Shown in pieces: positions 53,122 through 61,890 of a stretch of 64,000 nucleotides of DNA. The position numbers and the translations under genes are program-made. The notes beneath the pieces are model-generated. The model worked only from the letters and a program-made list of their open reading frames with translations. It was not told the origin of the DNA and searched no databases. Position 1 is the stretch's first letter. The number at the start of each line of letters is the position of its first letter. Origin of the DNA: Proteus hauseri ATCC 700826 (GTDB lineage Bacteria; Pseudomonadota; Gammaproteobacteria; Enterobacterales; Enterobacteriaceae). The DNA lies in contig NZ_LXEV01000023.1 in NCBI RefSeq assembly GCF_001654965.1, forward strand, positions 124,001-188,000, in the 5' to 3' direction.

Positions 53122-54801
53122 ATGAACACTCATCATTGGAAATGTGGTGCAGATTTAGTCGTCAAACAATTAGAACGACATGGCATTAAACAGGTGTTTG
53201 GTATTCCGGGTGCAAAAATTGATCGTATATTCGATTCGCTTGTTGATTCCAGTATTGAAACCGTGGTTGTTCGTCATGAAGCTAATGCTGCCTTTATGGC
53301 TGCTGCCGTTGGGCGTTTAACAGGTAAGGCAGGCGTTGCAATTGCAACCTCAGGACCGGGATGTTCTAATCTGGCAACAGGCATTGCAACGGCAACTTCC
53401 GAAGGTGATCCATTAGTTGCATTAGGGGGTTCAGTAAAATCGGCTGATAGATTAAAACTGGTTCATCAAAGCATGGATACGGTTACCATGTTTAATCCAA
53501 TTACAAAATTTTGTGCAGAAATAGATTCTGCAAAATCTATTTCTGAAACCATGGTCAATGCGTTTCGCCATGCAGAATCAGGAAGACCCGGCTCTGCATT
53601 CTTAACGTTTCCAATGGATATTTTAAATAATGCCGTTGATAGCCCAATATTAGTACCAAAATCTAAATCTAATATAGGTAGCGCTAATAATGATGCCATA
53701 AATGAAGCAGTTAAATTATTATTAACGGCAAAAAGTCCTGTTATTTTATTAGGTTTACAGGCAAGTTTTCCTGATAATGCGCTAGCATTACAATCACTAC
53801 TTGATATTTGCCCCCTTCCAATTGTGGGAACTTATCAATCAGCAGGTGCTATTGCTCATCGCCATTTCTCTTTATTTGCAGGGCGAATTGGTTTATTTAA
53901 TAACCAACCGGGAGATGAACTACTTTCCTATGCAGATTTAGTCATTACGTTAGGTTATAGCCCTATTGAATATGAGCCTTCATTGTGGAATCACCACAAC
54001 GCCAATATTATTCATATTGATGAAATTCCGGCTGAAATAGATTTAGCTTACTGTCCTGATTTAGAATTGACTGGCAATATTAAGTTAACCCTCGATAATT
54101 TAACTCAGCGTTTCGCTAAACAATCCACATCTCAAATTACACTCTCAAATAACACTCGTCAGGTTTTAGAAAAAATTCGCCAACAAAGAGAAACGCTGCA
54201 ACAGAATAGTTATTTTAGACAAGGTAACCCTATTCACCCTTTAACCATTATTCATGAGATGCAGGATATTATTAATAATGATGTAACGCTTTGCATCGAT
54301 ATGGGAAGTTTCCATATTTGGCTTGCACGTTATCTTTATAGCTTTAGAGCAAGACAAATGCTGATTTCTAATGGCCAGCAAACAATGGGGGTTGCCCTAC
54401 CTTGGGGAATTGGAGCCTCTTTTGTTCGCCCATCGGATAAAATTATTTCAGTTTCTGGTGATGGTGGCTTTATGCAATCGTCTATGGAATTAGAAACTGC
54501 TGTTCGTCTAAACACCAATATCTTGCATATAATCTGGGTAGATAACGCCTATAATATGGTTGAGATGCAAGAGCAGGAAAAATATGGACGTTATTCTGGC
54601 GTAAAATTTGGTGCCATTGATTTCAAACACTATGCTGAATCATTTGGCGCTAAAGGCTTTGATGTAACATGTGCGTCTCAGTTACGTACCGTTTTACATG
54701 AAGCAATGGCTGTTGAGGGACCCGCTGTTCTCGCTATTCCTGTCGATTATCGGGATAATGCAAAATTAATGGAACACATCAATTATAATATAATTATTTA
54801 G
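53122..54801 (+). CDS. budB: Catabolic acetolactate synthase
   Basis: Thiamine-diphosphate enzyme that joins two pyruvates to alpha-acetolactate during acidic fermentative growth; FAD-independent catabolic type. In 559 residues the catalytic glutamate is in VVRHEANAAFMAAAVGRL (about 48-65). The ThDP/Mg motif begins GDGGFMQSSMELETAVRL and extends to IWVDNAYNMVEMQE. It is co-directional with budA and closed by a hairpin. Acetoin is the expected end product. Confidence 0.94.
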   Translation: MNTHHWKCGADLVVKQLERHGIKQVFGIPGAKIDRIFDSLVDSSIETVVVRHEANAAFMAAAVGRLTGKAGVAIATSGPGCSNLATGIATATSEGDPLVALGGSVKSADRLKLVHQSMDTVTMFNPITKFCAEIDSAKSISETMVNAFRHAESGRPGSAFLTFPMDILNNAVDSPILVPKSKSNIGSANNDAINEAVKLLLTAKSPVILLGLQASFPDNALALQSLLDICPLPIVGTYQSAGAIAHRHFSLFAGRIGLFNNQPGDELLSYADLVITLGYSPIEYEPSLWNHHNANIIHIDEIPAEIDLAYCPDLELTGNIKLTLDNLTQRFAKQSTSQITLSNNTRQVLEKIRQQRETLQQNSYFRQGNPIHPLTIIHEMQDIINNDVTLCIDMGSFHIWLARYLYSFRARQMLISNGQQTMGVALPWGIGASFVRPSDKIISVSGDGGFMQSSMELETAVRLNTNILHIIWVDNAYNMVEMQEQEKYGRYSGVKFGAIDFKHYAESFGAKGFDVTCASQLRTVLHEAMAVEGPAVLAIPVDYRDNAKLMEHINYNIII

Positions 54802-54834
54802 TTATCTTACTTAAACGCCGTATTTAAAAAATAA

Positions 54835-54870
54835 GGGTGAGTATTTTCCACTCATCCTTTGCCTTTTTTA
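54835..54870 (+). terminator. Terminator of budAB
   Basis: GGGTGAGT (54835-54842) pairs with ACTCATCC (54850-54857) with one wobble, then TTTGCCTTTTTTATTTTTC. Confidence 0.75.
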
Positions 54871-54967
54871 TTTTTCTTCATATCTTCTTGTTTTGATACA
54901 AAGCAACTTCATTGTTAATAAAAGGTTATTCGTTATTTCTTCTTTCGTTTTTTTTATTAATAATACG

Positions 54968-54988
54968 TTATGCGAATTTTGTGCATAA
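54968..54988. repeat. Inverted repeat upstream of the PPC-domain gene
   Basis: TTATGC (54968-54973) and GCATAA (54983-54988) are perfect six-base arms around nine bases, in the 302-bp gap before the gene at 55104. It could be an operator. The rest of the gap shows no gene. Confidence 0.4.
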
Positions 54989-55103
54989 AAATGAAAGTAG
55001 ATAATACAAATAAACTAAGTTTTATCTTATCTGACACAGTCATTTTAGTGCTTACAATAACCATAATAAATTAAATATAGACTTTCAGATTAGGATAATC
55101 ATC

Positions 55104-55532
55104 ATGTTTCACACCTCATCACTTTCTTCTCATGCTCGATTTATTGCTCTTCGCCTTCTCCCTAATGAGGATGTGATTATGGCATTACGACAGATTATTA
55201 AAGAAAAAAATCTGAAATCGGCATTTATTGCGGGTTGTGTGGGGAGTTTAACAGATGTGGTATTACGTTTCGCAGGTCGTGAAGAAAATCGTTATATTAC
55301 AGGTAAGTTTGAAATTGTTTCACTCATTGGCACATTAGATGCCTCAAGTGAACATCTTCATTTAGCAGTATCAGATGAAAATGGATTAATGTGTGGTGGA
55401 CATATGATGCCAGGTTGTACAGTGCGCACAACGCTAGAGCTCGTTATTGGTGAGTTAGAGCAAGTGACTTTTAGCCGTCAACCTTGTAAATACTCTGGTT
55501 ATGAAGAGTTAGTCATCACGCCGCGTAAATAA
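55104..55532 (+). CDS. PPC (DUF296) domain protein
   Basis: Single-domain protein of 142 residues of the PPC/DUF296 family, found as AT-hook partner in plants and as a stand-alone trimer in bacteria. Typical elements are FIAGCVGSLTDVVLRFAG, the SLIGTL strand, and the metal-site-like SEHLHLAVSDENG followed by CGGHMMPGCTV. The bacterial function is unknown; binding of DNA or a small ligand has been proposed. It sits 81 bp before an ECF transporter operon on the same strand and may be co-transcribed with it. Confidence 0.85.
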   Translation: MFHTSSLSSHARFIALRLLPNEDVIMALRQIIKEKNLKSAFIAGCVGSLTDVVLRFAGREENRYITGKFEIVSLIGTLDASSEHLHLAVSDENGLMCGGHMMPGCTVRTTLELVIGELEQVTFSRQPCKYSGYEELVITPRK

Positions 55533-55613
55533 AACCCCGCAGATAAGAGAATATATTTACGCATCTGTAATAAAACCAATAATAACTACTCTTTTACAAA
55601 GGTTTTTTTAATT

Positions 55614-56195
55614 ATGTCTACAACGCCCCTTATATCGAGTCGTACTCTAGTTCTTATTGTGGTCTCTATCGCAATTAATATGATCGGTGGTCAAATTACC
55701 TCGATGCTTAAACTTCCTATTTTCCTAGATTCTATTGGCACATTAATTTGTGCATTATTAGGTGGCCCTTGGGTTGCTTTATTTACTGGCTTATTGACAA
55801 ATCTATTGTGGGGATTAATTAGTGGTCCTATAGCCGCCGCTTTTGCTCCTGTTGCCATGATGATCGGATTAAGTGCAGGTTTACTGGCTCGTGTTGGTGG
55901 CTTTCGCTCTCTTACTCGCGTTATTGGCTCTGGTATCCTTATCACTTTGGCTTTAATGTTGGTCGCGGTGCCAATTCGTACTTATTTATTCGCCGGTACA
56001 ACCGGAAGCGGCGCTGATTTCTTTGTTGCTTATTTCCATGCTGTTGGCGAAGGATTAGTTGAATCTGTTGCTATTACTGTGTTGGGCGCTAATCTTGCCG
56101 ATAAAATATTATCCGCCATTATTGCATGGATTTTAGTACGTCGATTACCACAACGAGCACAACGTAATTTTCCATCGATGGCAAAGGTTAGTTGA
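55614..56195 (+). CDS. ECF transporter substrate-binding (S) component
   Basis: Membrane protein of 193 residues with about six helices. LPIFLDSIGTLICALLGGPW and the following FTGLLTNLLWGLISGP are typical of vitamin-type S components, where a short loop after helix 1 binds the substrate. The vitamin cannot be named from sequence alone. It heads a four-gene set with EcfT and two EcfA ATPases, giving a complete group I importer. Confidence 0.85.
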   Translation: MSTTPLISSRTLVLIVVSIAINMIGGQITSMLKLPIFLDSIGTLICALLGGPWVALFTGLLTNLLWGLISGPIAAAFAPVAMMIGLSAGLLARVGGFRSLTRVIGSGILITLALMLVAVPIRTYLFAGTTGSGADFFVAYFHAVGEGLVESVAITVLGANLADKILSAIIAWILVRRLPQRAQRNFPSMAKVS

Positions 56196-56197
56196 CA

Positions 56198-56902
56198 ATG
56201 CATCCGTTTACCTCACTTGCACTCTGGTTTTGGCTTAGTGCGAGTGTTATTTATCTACCTTTAGATTTGCCATTGCTACTTATCAGCGGTGGCGTTTTTA
56301 TTAGCGTATTAATCTGGACAGCGTCACGCTGGCGGTGGCGCTTTATTGCATGGTTAATGATCCCAATGGCTATCGGATTATGGCTCGTTCACAGTGGTTG
56401 GCTTGCCCACTGGATAACCAATGCGTCTTTAGATACCAGTAACCAACATGCTGCTATTGCGCTTTGGTTAAGATTATTAGCCATAATAAGCGCCGCACAA
56501 TTATGGCTACAATACACAACTACTGAACAATTTATAAAAGCACTTTTTGCGAGCCGTTTACCTGTTAGCTTTTCTTATCTCTTAGCTGGACCATTATTAC
56601 TTGTAGAACAATTAAATCAGCAACTACAAAATATAAAAGAAGCACAATTAGCAAGAGGTGTCCCCCTTGATGGTAACTTTTATCAGCGTTTAAGCGCGTT
56701 ACCTGCCGTACTTTTTCCTTTAATAAGCCATACCCTAAGTGACTTAGCTATTCGTGGCGCAGCATTAGATATGCGAGGATTTCGGATTATTGCTAAAAGA
56801 ACCATGCTATCACCACCTACTGACAGCTCACTTCAAGTGGTTCTTCGTTATGCCATTTTATTAATAATCCTTATTGAAGGGGGGATTTGGTTATGGTGGT
56901 AA
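56198..56902 (+). CDS. ecfT: ECF transporter transmembrane protein EcfT
   Basis: Energy-coupling membrane component of 234 residues from ATG 56198, which has an AAAGG site 10 nt upstream; TTG 56192 overlapping the previous stop codon is less likely. Membrane segments lie in the N-terminal half and at the C-terminus. The coupling helices contain the Ala-Arg-Gly signature in EAQLARGVPLDG, and a related AALDMRGF in the second helix. EcfT scaffolds the S component and the two ATPases. Confidence 0.85.
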   Translation: MHPFTSLALWFWLSASVIYLPLDLPLLLISGGVFISVLIWTASRWRWRFIAWLMIPMAIGLWLVHSGWLAHWITNASLDTSNQHAAIALWLRLLAIISAAQLWLQYTTTEQFIKALFASRLPVSFSYLLAGPLLLVEQLNQQLQNIKEAQLARGVPLDGNFYQRLSALPAVLFPLISHTLSDLAIRGAALDMRGFRIIAKRTMLSPPTDSSLQVVLRYAILLIILIEGGIWLWW

Positions 56903-57735
56903 ATTTACAACAACTCAGCTTTACACCTAAAAATGAAGAACGGCCAATTATAGGACCTATCGATCTTCAACTTTATCAAGGTGAATGGTTAGTCGTATTA
57001 GGCGGCAATGGCAGCGGAAAAAGTCTACTAGCTCAACTAATCGCTGGCTGGTTTCCTGATTTACTTAGCGGCACAATTCAAGGTTCAGGTATTGTGCAAG
57101 AAATTGATTTAGACAAAAGCCGATTAGTTTCTTTAGCCCCCGGACGTCAATTAGTACAACAATCCCCGCAATTACAACTCTCTGGCTGTGCTTTTACTGT
57201 TGAACAAGAAGTGGCTTTTGGCCCTGAAAATATAGGGTTAAGTGCCAATGAAATTAGGTTTCGTGTAAAGGAAGCATTAGCAATAACACAATGTGAAAAA
57301 CTACGCTTTCGCCACCCTGCCACACTATCAGGTGGAGAAGCTCAACGTGTCGTTATTGCTAGTGCGCTTGCTATGCATCCCCAGCTTTTATTATTAGATG
57401 AAGCCTTTAGTCGTTTAACATCTAATGCTACACAGCAATTGCAGCAACAAATTAAGCGTTATGCTAAAGAATATAATTGCAGCGTAATTGTATTTGAACG
57501 CAATCTACTTCCAGCAATTAGCTTAAGTGATCACTTTTTATTATTAGAAGCCGGAAAAGTAAAATCTCAGGGCTTATTGCAGCAAGTTTTTCCTATGGCT
57601 ATTTCAACAGTTAATGCACCTGATGCATGGCAAGCATTTGCTTGGTTAGTTGAACAAGGTCATTGGAAACAGCCCATTGTTGATAATGACCAAGCATTAC
57701 TTAAAGCATTTAAGGAGTTTTATGCTACAGCTTGA
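56893..57735 (+). CDS. ecfA: ECF transporter ATPase, first subunit
   Basis: ABC ATPase of about 280 residues from ATG 56893, which overlaps the end of ecfT by 10 bp and has GAAGGGGGG as ribosome site. Walker A is GGNGSGKSLLAQL, the signature is LSGGEAQRVVIASAL and Walker B is LLLLDEAFSRL. The usual Glu after Asp is kept (DEA instead of DEP). It pairs with the next ATPase to form the EcfA-EcfA' heterodimer. Confidence 0.88.
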   Translation: MVVNLQQLSFTPKNEERPIIGPIDLQLYQGEWLVVLGGNGSGKSLLAQLIAGWFPDLLSGTIQGSGIVQEIDLDKSRLVSLAPGRQLVQQSPQLQLSGCAFTVEQEVAFGPENIGLSANEIRFRVKEALAITQCEKLRFRHPATLSGGEAQRVVIASALAMHPQLLLLDEAFSRLTSNATQQLQQQIKRYAKEYNCSVIVFERNLLPAISLSDHFLLLEAGKVKSQGLLQQVFPMAISTVNAPDAWQAFAWLVEQGHWKQPIVDNDQALLKAFKEFYATA

Positions 57736-58531
57736 TAAAATCACTTATCGTTGGAGTGAAGATGAGTCACCTTGTATATCACAACTTTCTTTAACACTAA
57801 ATAAAGGTGAATGGGTAACATTAGTTGGCGATAATGGAGCAGGAAAATCTACATTATTACGCCTAGCCGCTGGATTATTAAAACCAGAGCAAGGCACAGT
57901 TCGATTAAACGAACAAAACTTATCTCATATTAAAGCAGCACAACGTGCTTGTCAGATTGGCGTGTTATTTCAAGAACCTGAACGCCAAATTTTTCACAGC
58001 ACAGTAAAAGATGAAATTCTTTTTGGCTTAAAACAACGTAAAATTCCTAAAGTAGAAAAAGAACATCTATTAAACGAAACACTTGAACTTTGTGGCTTAA
58101 CCGACGTTGCCAATATTCATCCATTAGATTTACATGCAGGCCAACGTCGAATGGTTGCCGTCGCCAGCTTAAGTATCGTTTCTCCTCAGTTATTATTACT
58201 AGATGAACCAACACGTGATTTTGACGCTTACTGGTTAAAAAAATTTGAACATTGGCTGAATATACAAAAAAAGCAAGGTACATCAGTGCTAGCGATTAGC
58301 CACGACCTTGATTTTTCTGCTCGACATTTTCGCCGTATTATTCATTTATCTGCGGGTCAATTAATTGCTGATGGTGCACCAGAACAAGTATTAATTAATC
58401 CAACACTTCAACCACCTTCTGTATTACCAGCACCAACACTTTATTCGTTAAGTAAGAGATTAGGTTTACCTATTAAAAACAACCCAACACAATGGGCTGA
58501 AATGTTAATTGCTAGAAAATCTGCATTATAA
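57722..58531 (+). CDS. ECF transporter ATPase, second subunit
   Basis: ABC ATPase of 269 residues starting at ATG 57722 behind AAGGAG, overlapping the previous gene by 14 bp; an open frame extends upstream inside that gene but is not needed. Walker A is GDNGAGKSTLLRL, Walker B LLLLDEPTRDFD. The signature reads LHAGQRRMVAVASL, with LHAGQ in place of LSGGQ, an unusual change. It completes the ECF module. No terminator hairpin was identified after it. Confidence 0.86.
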   Translation: MLQLDKITYRWSEDESPCISQLSLTLNKGEWVTLVGDNGAGKSTLLRLAAGLLKPEQGTVRLNEQNLSHIKAAQRACQIGVLFQEPERQIFHSTVKDEILFGLKQRKIPKVEKEHLLNETLELCGLTDVANIHPLDLHAGQRRMVAVASLSIVSPQLLLLDEPTRDFDAYWLKKFEHWLNIQKKQGTSVLAISHDLDFSARHFRRIIHLSAGQLIADGAPEQVLINPTLQPPSVLPAPTLYSLSKRLGLPIKNNPTQWAEMLIARKSAL

Positions 58532-58617
58532 TAAATGATTAAGATAATAAAATATCGAGATAAAAATTTATTAAATATTGAAATTTATCTTTCAGAATAT
58601 AATATTAAACATTTACT

Positions 58618-59676
58618 TTAATTTTCAGACAACGTTTTCATATCAATAACAAAGCGATATTTCACATCACTCTTTATCATTCTCTCGAATGCTTGGTTAA
58701 TATTTTTAATATCAATTAACTCTATATCTGCCGTAATATTATGTTTACCACAAAAATCCAGCATCTCTTGGGTTTCTGCTATTCCACCAATGCAAGATCC
58801 CGCAACAGCTCTGCGCCCAAATATCATAGCACTCGTATTAATTGTTGGCTCAACATCACCAATTAAACCAACAAAAACTAATGTGCCATCAATCATTAAT
58901 GTTGGTAAATAAGGGTTAATATCATGCGAGTAAGGTACTGTATCAATAATGACTTCAAACTCATTCTTTACAGCATCCATTTGTGCTTTATCGGTAGATA
59001 ATACAACATGATGTGCACCTAAACGTCGCGCATCAGCTTCTTTATCTATTGAGCGTGTAAATAATGTCACTTCAGCACCGAGTGCATGGGCAAATTTTAA
59101 CGCCATATGCCCCAAACCACCCAACCCAATGATGGCAACTTTACTCCCCTTCGTGACTCCCCATTGGCGCAGTGGCGACCATGTCGTAATTCCTGCACAT
59201 AATAAAGGCGCAACACCTTCAGGTGCTAAATTATTAGGAACATGAAGTACAAAATCTTCAGCACATAAAATAGCTTGCGCATACCCGCCATAAGTTACCC
59301 GATTATCATGACGATCATGGCTATTATAAGTAAAGGTGAATCCTTCTTCACAATATTGCTCTAATCCTTGTTGGCACGCAGAACAATGGCGACAAGAATC
59401 TACCATGCATCCCACACCAACTAAATCACCCACTTTAAATTTATTTACTTTATTTCCTACCGCGGTTACATGACCAATAATTTCATGTCCTGGTACTATA
59501 GGATAGATACTTGCATTCCAATCATTACGCGCTTGGTGTAAATCTGAATGGCAAACGCCACAATAAAGAATATCAATAGCGACATCATCTTCACGTAACG
59601 AACGCACTTCAAATTGATAAGGGGCTAAAGGAGCTGATGGTGATTTAGCAGCATAGCCAAGGATCTTATTTACCAT
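58618..59676 (-). CDS. Zinc-dependent NADP(H) alcohol dehydrogenase (YahK-like)
   Basis: Medium-chain dehydrogenase of 352 residues in the cinnamyl-alcohol dehydrogenase group, probably reducing aldehydes. Catalytic zinc ligands are in YCGVCHSDLH and GHEIIGHV; four structural-zinc cysteines are in CMVDSCRHCSACQQGLEQYC (within about 93-112). The cofactor loop is GLGGLGHMALKFAHALG. It is most like E. coli YahK, and is not a 2,3-butanediol dehydrogenase of the BudC (short-chain) type. It is convergent with the ECF operon and divergent from the DedA gene. Confidence 0.88.
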   Translation of the reverse strand: MVNKILGYAAKSPSAPLAPYQFEVRSLREDDVAIDILYCGVCHSDLHQARNDWNASIYPIVPGHEIIGHVTAVGNKVNKFKVGDLVGVGCMVDSCRHCSACQQGLEQYCEEGFTFTYNSHDRHDNRVTYGGYAQAILCAEDFVLHVPNNLAPEGVAPLLCAGITTWSPLRQWGVTKGSKVAIIGLGGLGHMALKFAHALGAEVTLFTRSIDKEADARRLGAHHVVLSTDKAQMDAVKNEFEVIIDTVPYSHDINPYLPTLMIDGTLVFVGLIGDVEPTINTSAMIFGRRAVAGSCIGGIAETQEMLDFCGKHNITADIELIDIKNINQAFERMIKSDVKYRFVIDMKTLSEN

Positions 59677-59880
59677 TTAAACAATTCCCCTATATATTAA
59701 TAAAAAATTAAAAAACATCTGAAATCATACTTATTTAGCATAGCTGTTATTGAAATAATTGCTTTATATCTCTAAGTTTTGTTAGCATATGGTACAAAAA
59801 AACAAATTTCATTGAAAAATTAAAACTCAGTGAACATAAATATTATTTATATAAATTAAGAATAACTGGAGAAAATAAAA

Positions 59881-60393
59881 ATGGAGGTATTTAATTTCAT
59901 TATTGATTCATTAAATCATTTATCTCCAATAACGTTATTTATCTCTATTACTTTATTAACTGCCGGTAAATCGACGATAGGTATTTCTTCCCTTTTACCA
60001 CCAGCATCACTTATGTTGTTATTAATATTTAGTCTTTGTTTACCCACTTATTCACCTATTTTTCTTTGGCTTGCAGCTGGTTGTGGCGCTTTATTAGGCT
60101 CTATTATGAGCTATGAACTTGGCCGCTTTATTTATCGTTTTCCTCGCCTTGAAAAAAGAGTATCTCGTTATCAATCGAAAATTAATCGTCTACAGCAGTT
60201 ATTAAAAAGCAAAACCTATTGCATTGTTTTTATTTCACGTTTTCTTGCAGTATTGCGTTATTTAACGCCATTTAGCGCAGGGTTATTAAAATTACCCGCC
60301 TATGGTATTTATATAACCAGCGCAATATCTGCATTAGTTTGGTCTGCACTTTTTGTTTTAATTGCAACTGGAGTACTTAACATCACGTTATAA
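59881..60393 (+). CDS. DedA/VTT-domain membrane protein, short form
   Basis: Integral membrane protein of 170 residues with the DedA/SNARE-associated signature: a Gly-rich helix (GCGALLGSIMSYELGRFI) and FISRFLAVLRYLTPFSAGLLKLP, containing the conserved Arg residues. DedA proteins flip undecaprenyl phosphate or phospholipids and support membrane potential. It is shorter than usual members (about 200-220), missing part of the C-terminal helix set. A single gene with the ribosome site TGGAG. Confidence 0.8.
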   Translation: MEVFNFIIDSLNHLSPITLFISITLLTAGKSTIGISSLLPPASLMLLLIFSLCLPTYSPIFLWLAAGCGALLGSIMSYELGRFIYRFPRLEKRVSRYQSKINRLQQLLKSKTYCIVFISRFLAVLRYLTPFSAGLLKLPAYGIYITSAISALVWSALFVLIATGVLNITL

Positions 60394-60783
60394 CAAGCTG
60401 ACTACTCAACTCATTACTATTCAGCGACTTTTTCTTTCGCTACCACTTTTCCATTATCCCACACGCTTGTTTTAGCTGCTCACTTAACATGATTAGCTTA
60501 TCTATTTTCATATTTTCTTAACTATTTTTCTTATTATTCATCTTAATTAGTCTTTTTATGACTTATTTATCTAATTCCTCGGATTTTTACCTTACTTTTA
60601 GTTTTTTTTCTCACTGCTTATTTTCTTATCGATATTTTCTGTCGCCTTTCCTAGTTAACACCATAAATATGATTAAAATTTACATAATTACAGAGATGAT
60701 CACAGTTTGTTATCTTTTTGTTTTAAATTAATCAAGTTGGTTCACAATTTACCAACCTTTATTTACCTATTGAAGTTGTCATG
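60394..60783. other. T-rich gap before the TRAP operon, with a possible gene remnant
   Basis: No complete gene is seen. On the minus strand a short stretch ending at 60419 reads protein-like (KTSVWDNGKVVAKEKVAE then stop) but is closed by a stop codon just upstream, so it may be a decayed gene end. A small inverted repeat, GTTGGT (60736-60741) with ACCAAC (60751-60756), is also present. Confidence 0.35.
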
Positions 60784-60793
60784 TTGTATACAA
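60784..60793. promoter_or_regulatory. GntR-type operator palindrome before the TRAP operon
   Basis: TTGTATACAA is a perfect 10-bp palindrome, resembling operators bound by GntR/FadR-type regulators. It lies 51 bp before the TAXI receptor start. A GntR gene is the third gene of the same transcript, so autoregulation of the operon is plausible. Confidence 0.5.
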
Positions 60794-60843
60794 GTTAGTG
60801 TGAAACATTCACCTGCATTTTTATGTACAGGAACAACAACATC

Positions 60844-61878
60844 ATGAGAATAAAAAAAACAAAGCTCGCCATTGGTCTTGTTGCTGTTATTGCTGTTATT
60901 TCATTAGCAGTGATCGGCAAAAAAGAGAATGCGAATAAACAATTTCTTTCTGTAGCAACCGCATCAACCGGAGGAACGTATTATCCAATGGGGGTCGGTT
61001 TGGCCAATGTTTGGAGTACGCATTTAAAAGATAGAGGCGTGCAAGTTACAGGGCAATCCTCTGCTGGATCGATAGAAAATATCTATCTAATGCAGAAAAA
61101 TGAGGCTCAGCTTTCCATTTTACAAAGCTTATTAGCAGTAGAAGCTTACGATGGCGTGCGTAATTTTGAAGGTAAACCAGAAAAAAATCTGCGTTCTATT
61201 TCAATGTTATGGCCTAACGTAGAACACTTTGTTTTGATGAATAATAAAGTGAAAACTGGCACATTAGAGGATATTCGCTCAACCAGCTTCTCTGTTGGCC
61301 CACAAGCCAGTGGTACAGAACAATCTACGATAATTATTTTACAAGGTGTCAATTTAACCAAAAAAGATATCACACCTGAATATCTTGGTTATGGAGATAC
61401 CGTTTCAGCTATGCGTGATGGTCGCCTTGATGGTGGTGCGTTGCCTGCCGGTGTTCCTGCTTCTGCGGTAACAGATATGTATGCAAGTGGTGTAAGTGCA
61501 AAATTACTTGAAGTCACCGACAAGCAATTAGACGATATCAATAATATTGCCAACTCCTGGTTTCGCTTTGAAATACCCGCAGATACCTATCCTCGCCAAA
61601 CTGAAAAAGTAGACACTATTGCTCAACCTAATATTTTGATGACCACCACCGCAATGGATGATGAGTTAATTTATGAACTCACCAAAACCATGTTTGAAAA
61701 CCTACCAGAGGTTCATCAAGTACATAGTGCTGCGAAATACATCACCACAGAGAATGCATTAAAAGGTGTTTCTGTGCCACTCCATCTTGGTGCTTATCGT
61801 TATTACAAAGAAATTGGGTTAGCGATCCCCGATTATCTTATTCCGCCAGAAGCCCAAATGCAGATTAATAATAAATAA
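60844..61878 (+). CDS. TAXI-family TRAP transporter solute receptor
   Basis: Periplasmic binding protein of 344 residues from ATG 60844 (MRIKKTKLAIGLVAVIAVIS, a signal anchor/peptide), with AGGA 12 nt upstream; ATG 60823 is possible but has no ribosome site. The mature part begins with SVATASTGGTYYPMGVGLAN, the TAXI signature. VGPQASGTEQSTIIILQG is the second conserved ligand-site region. It delivers an organic anion to the fused permease encoded 12 bp downstream. The ligand is unknown. Confidence 0.88.
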   Translation: MRIKKTKLAIGLVAVIAVISLAVIGKKENANKQFLSVATASTGGTYYPMGVGLANVWSTHLKDRGVQVTGQSSAGSIENIYLMQKNEAQLSILQSLLAVEAYDGVRNFEGKPEKNLRSISMLWPNVEHFVLMNNKVKTGTLEDIRSTSFSVGPQASGTEQSTIIILQGVNLTKKDITPEYLGYGDTVSAMRDGRLDGGALPAGVPASAVTDMYASGVSAKLLEVTDKQLDDINNIANSWFRFEIPADTYPRQTEKVDTIAQPNILMTTTAMDDELIYELTKTMFENLPEVHQVHSAAKYITTENALKGVSVPLHLGAYRYYKEIGLAIPDYLIPPEAQMQINNK

Positions 61879-61890
61879 CAGGAGTGAGTT

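Noticed and set aside
58618..59676. Alcohol dehydrogenase as the missing butanediol dehydrogenase
   Set aside because: It is a zinc-dependent medium-chain enzyme of the YahK type, unlike the short-chain BudC, and lies several genes away on the other strand.
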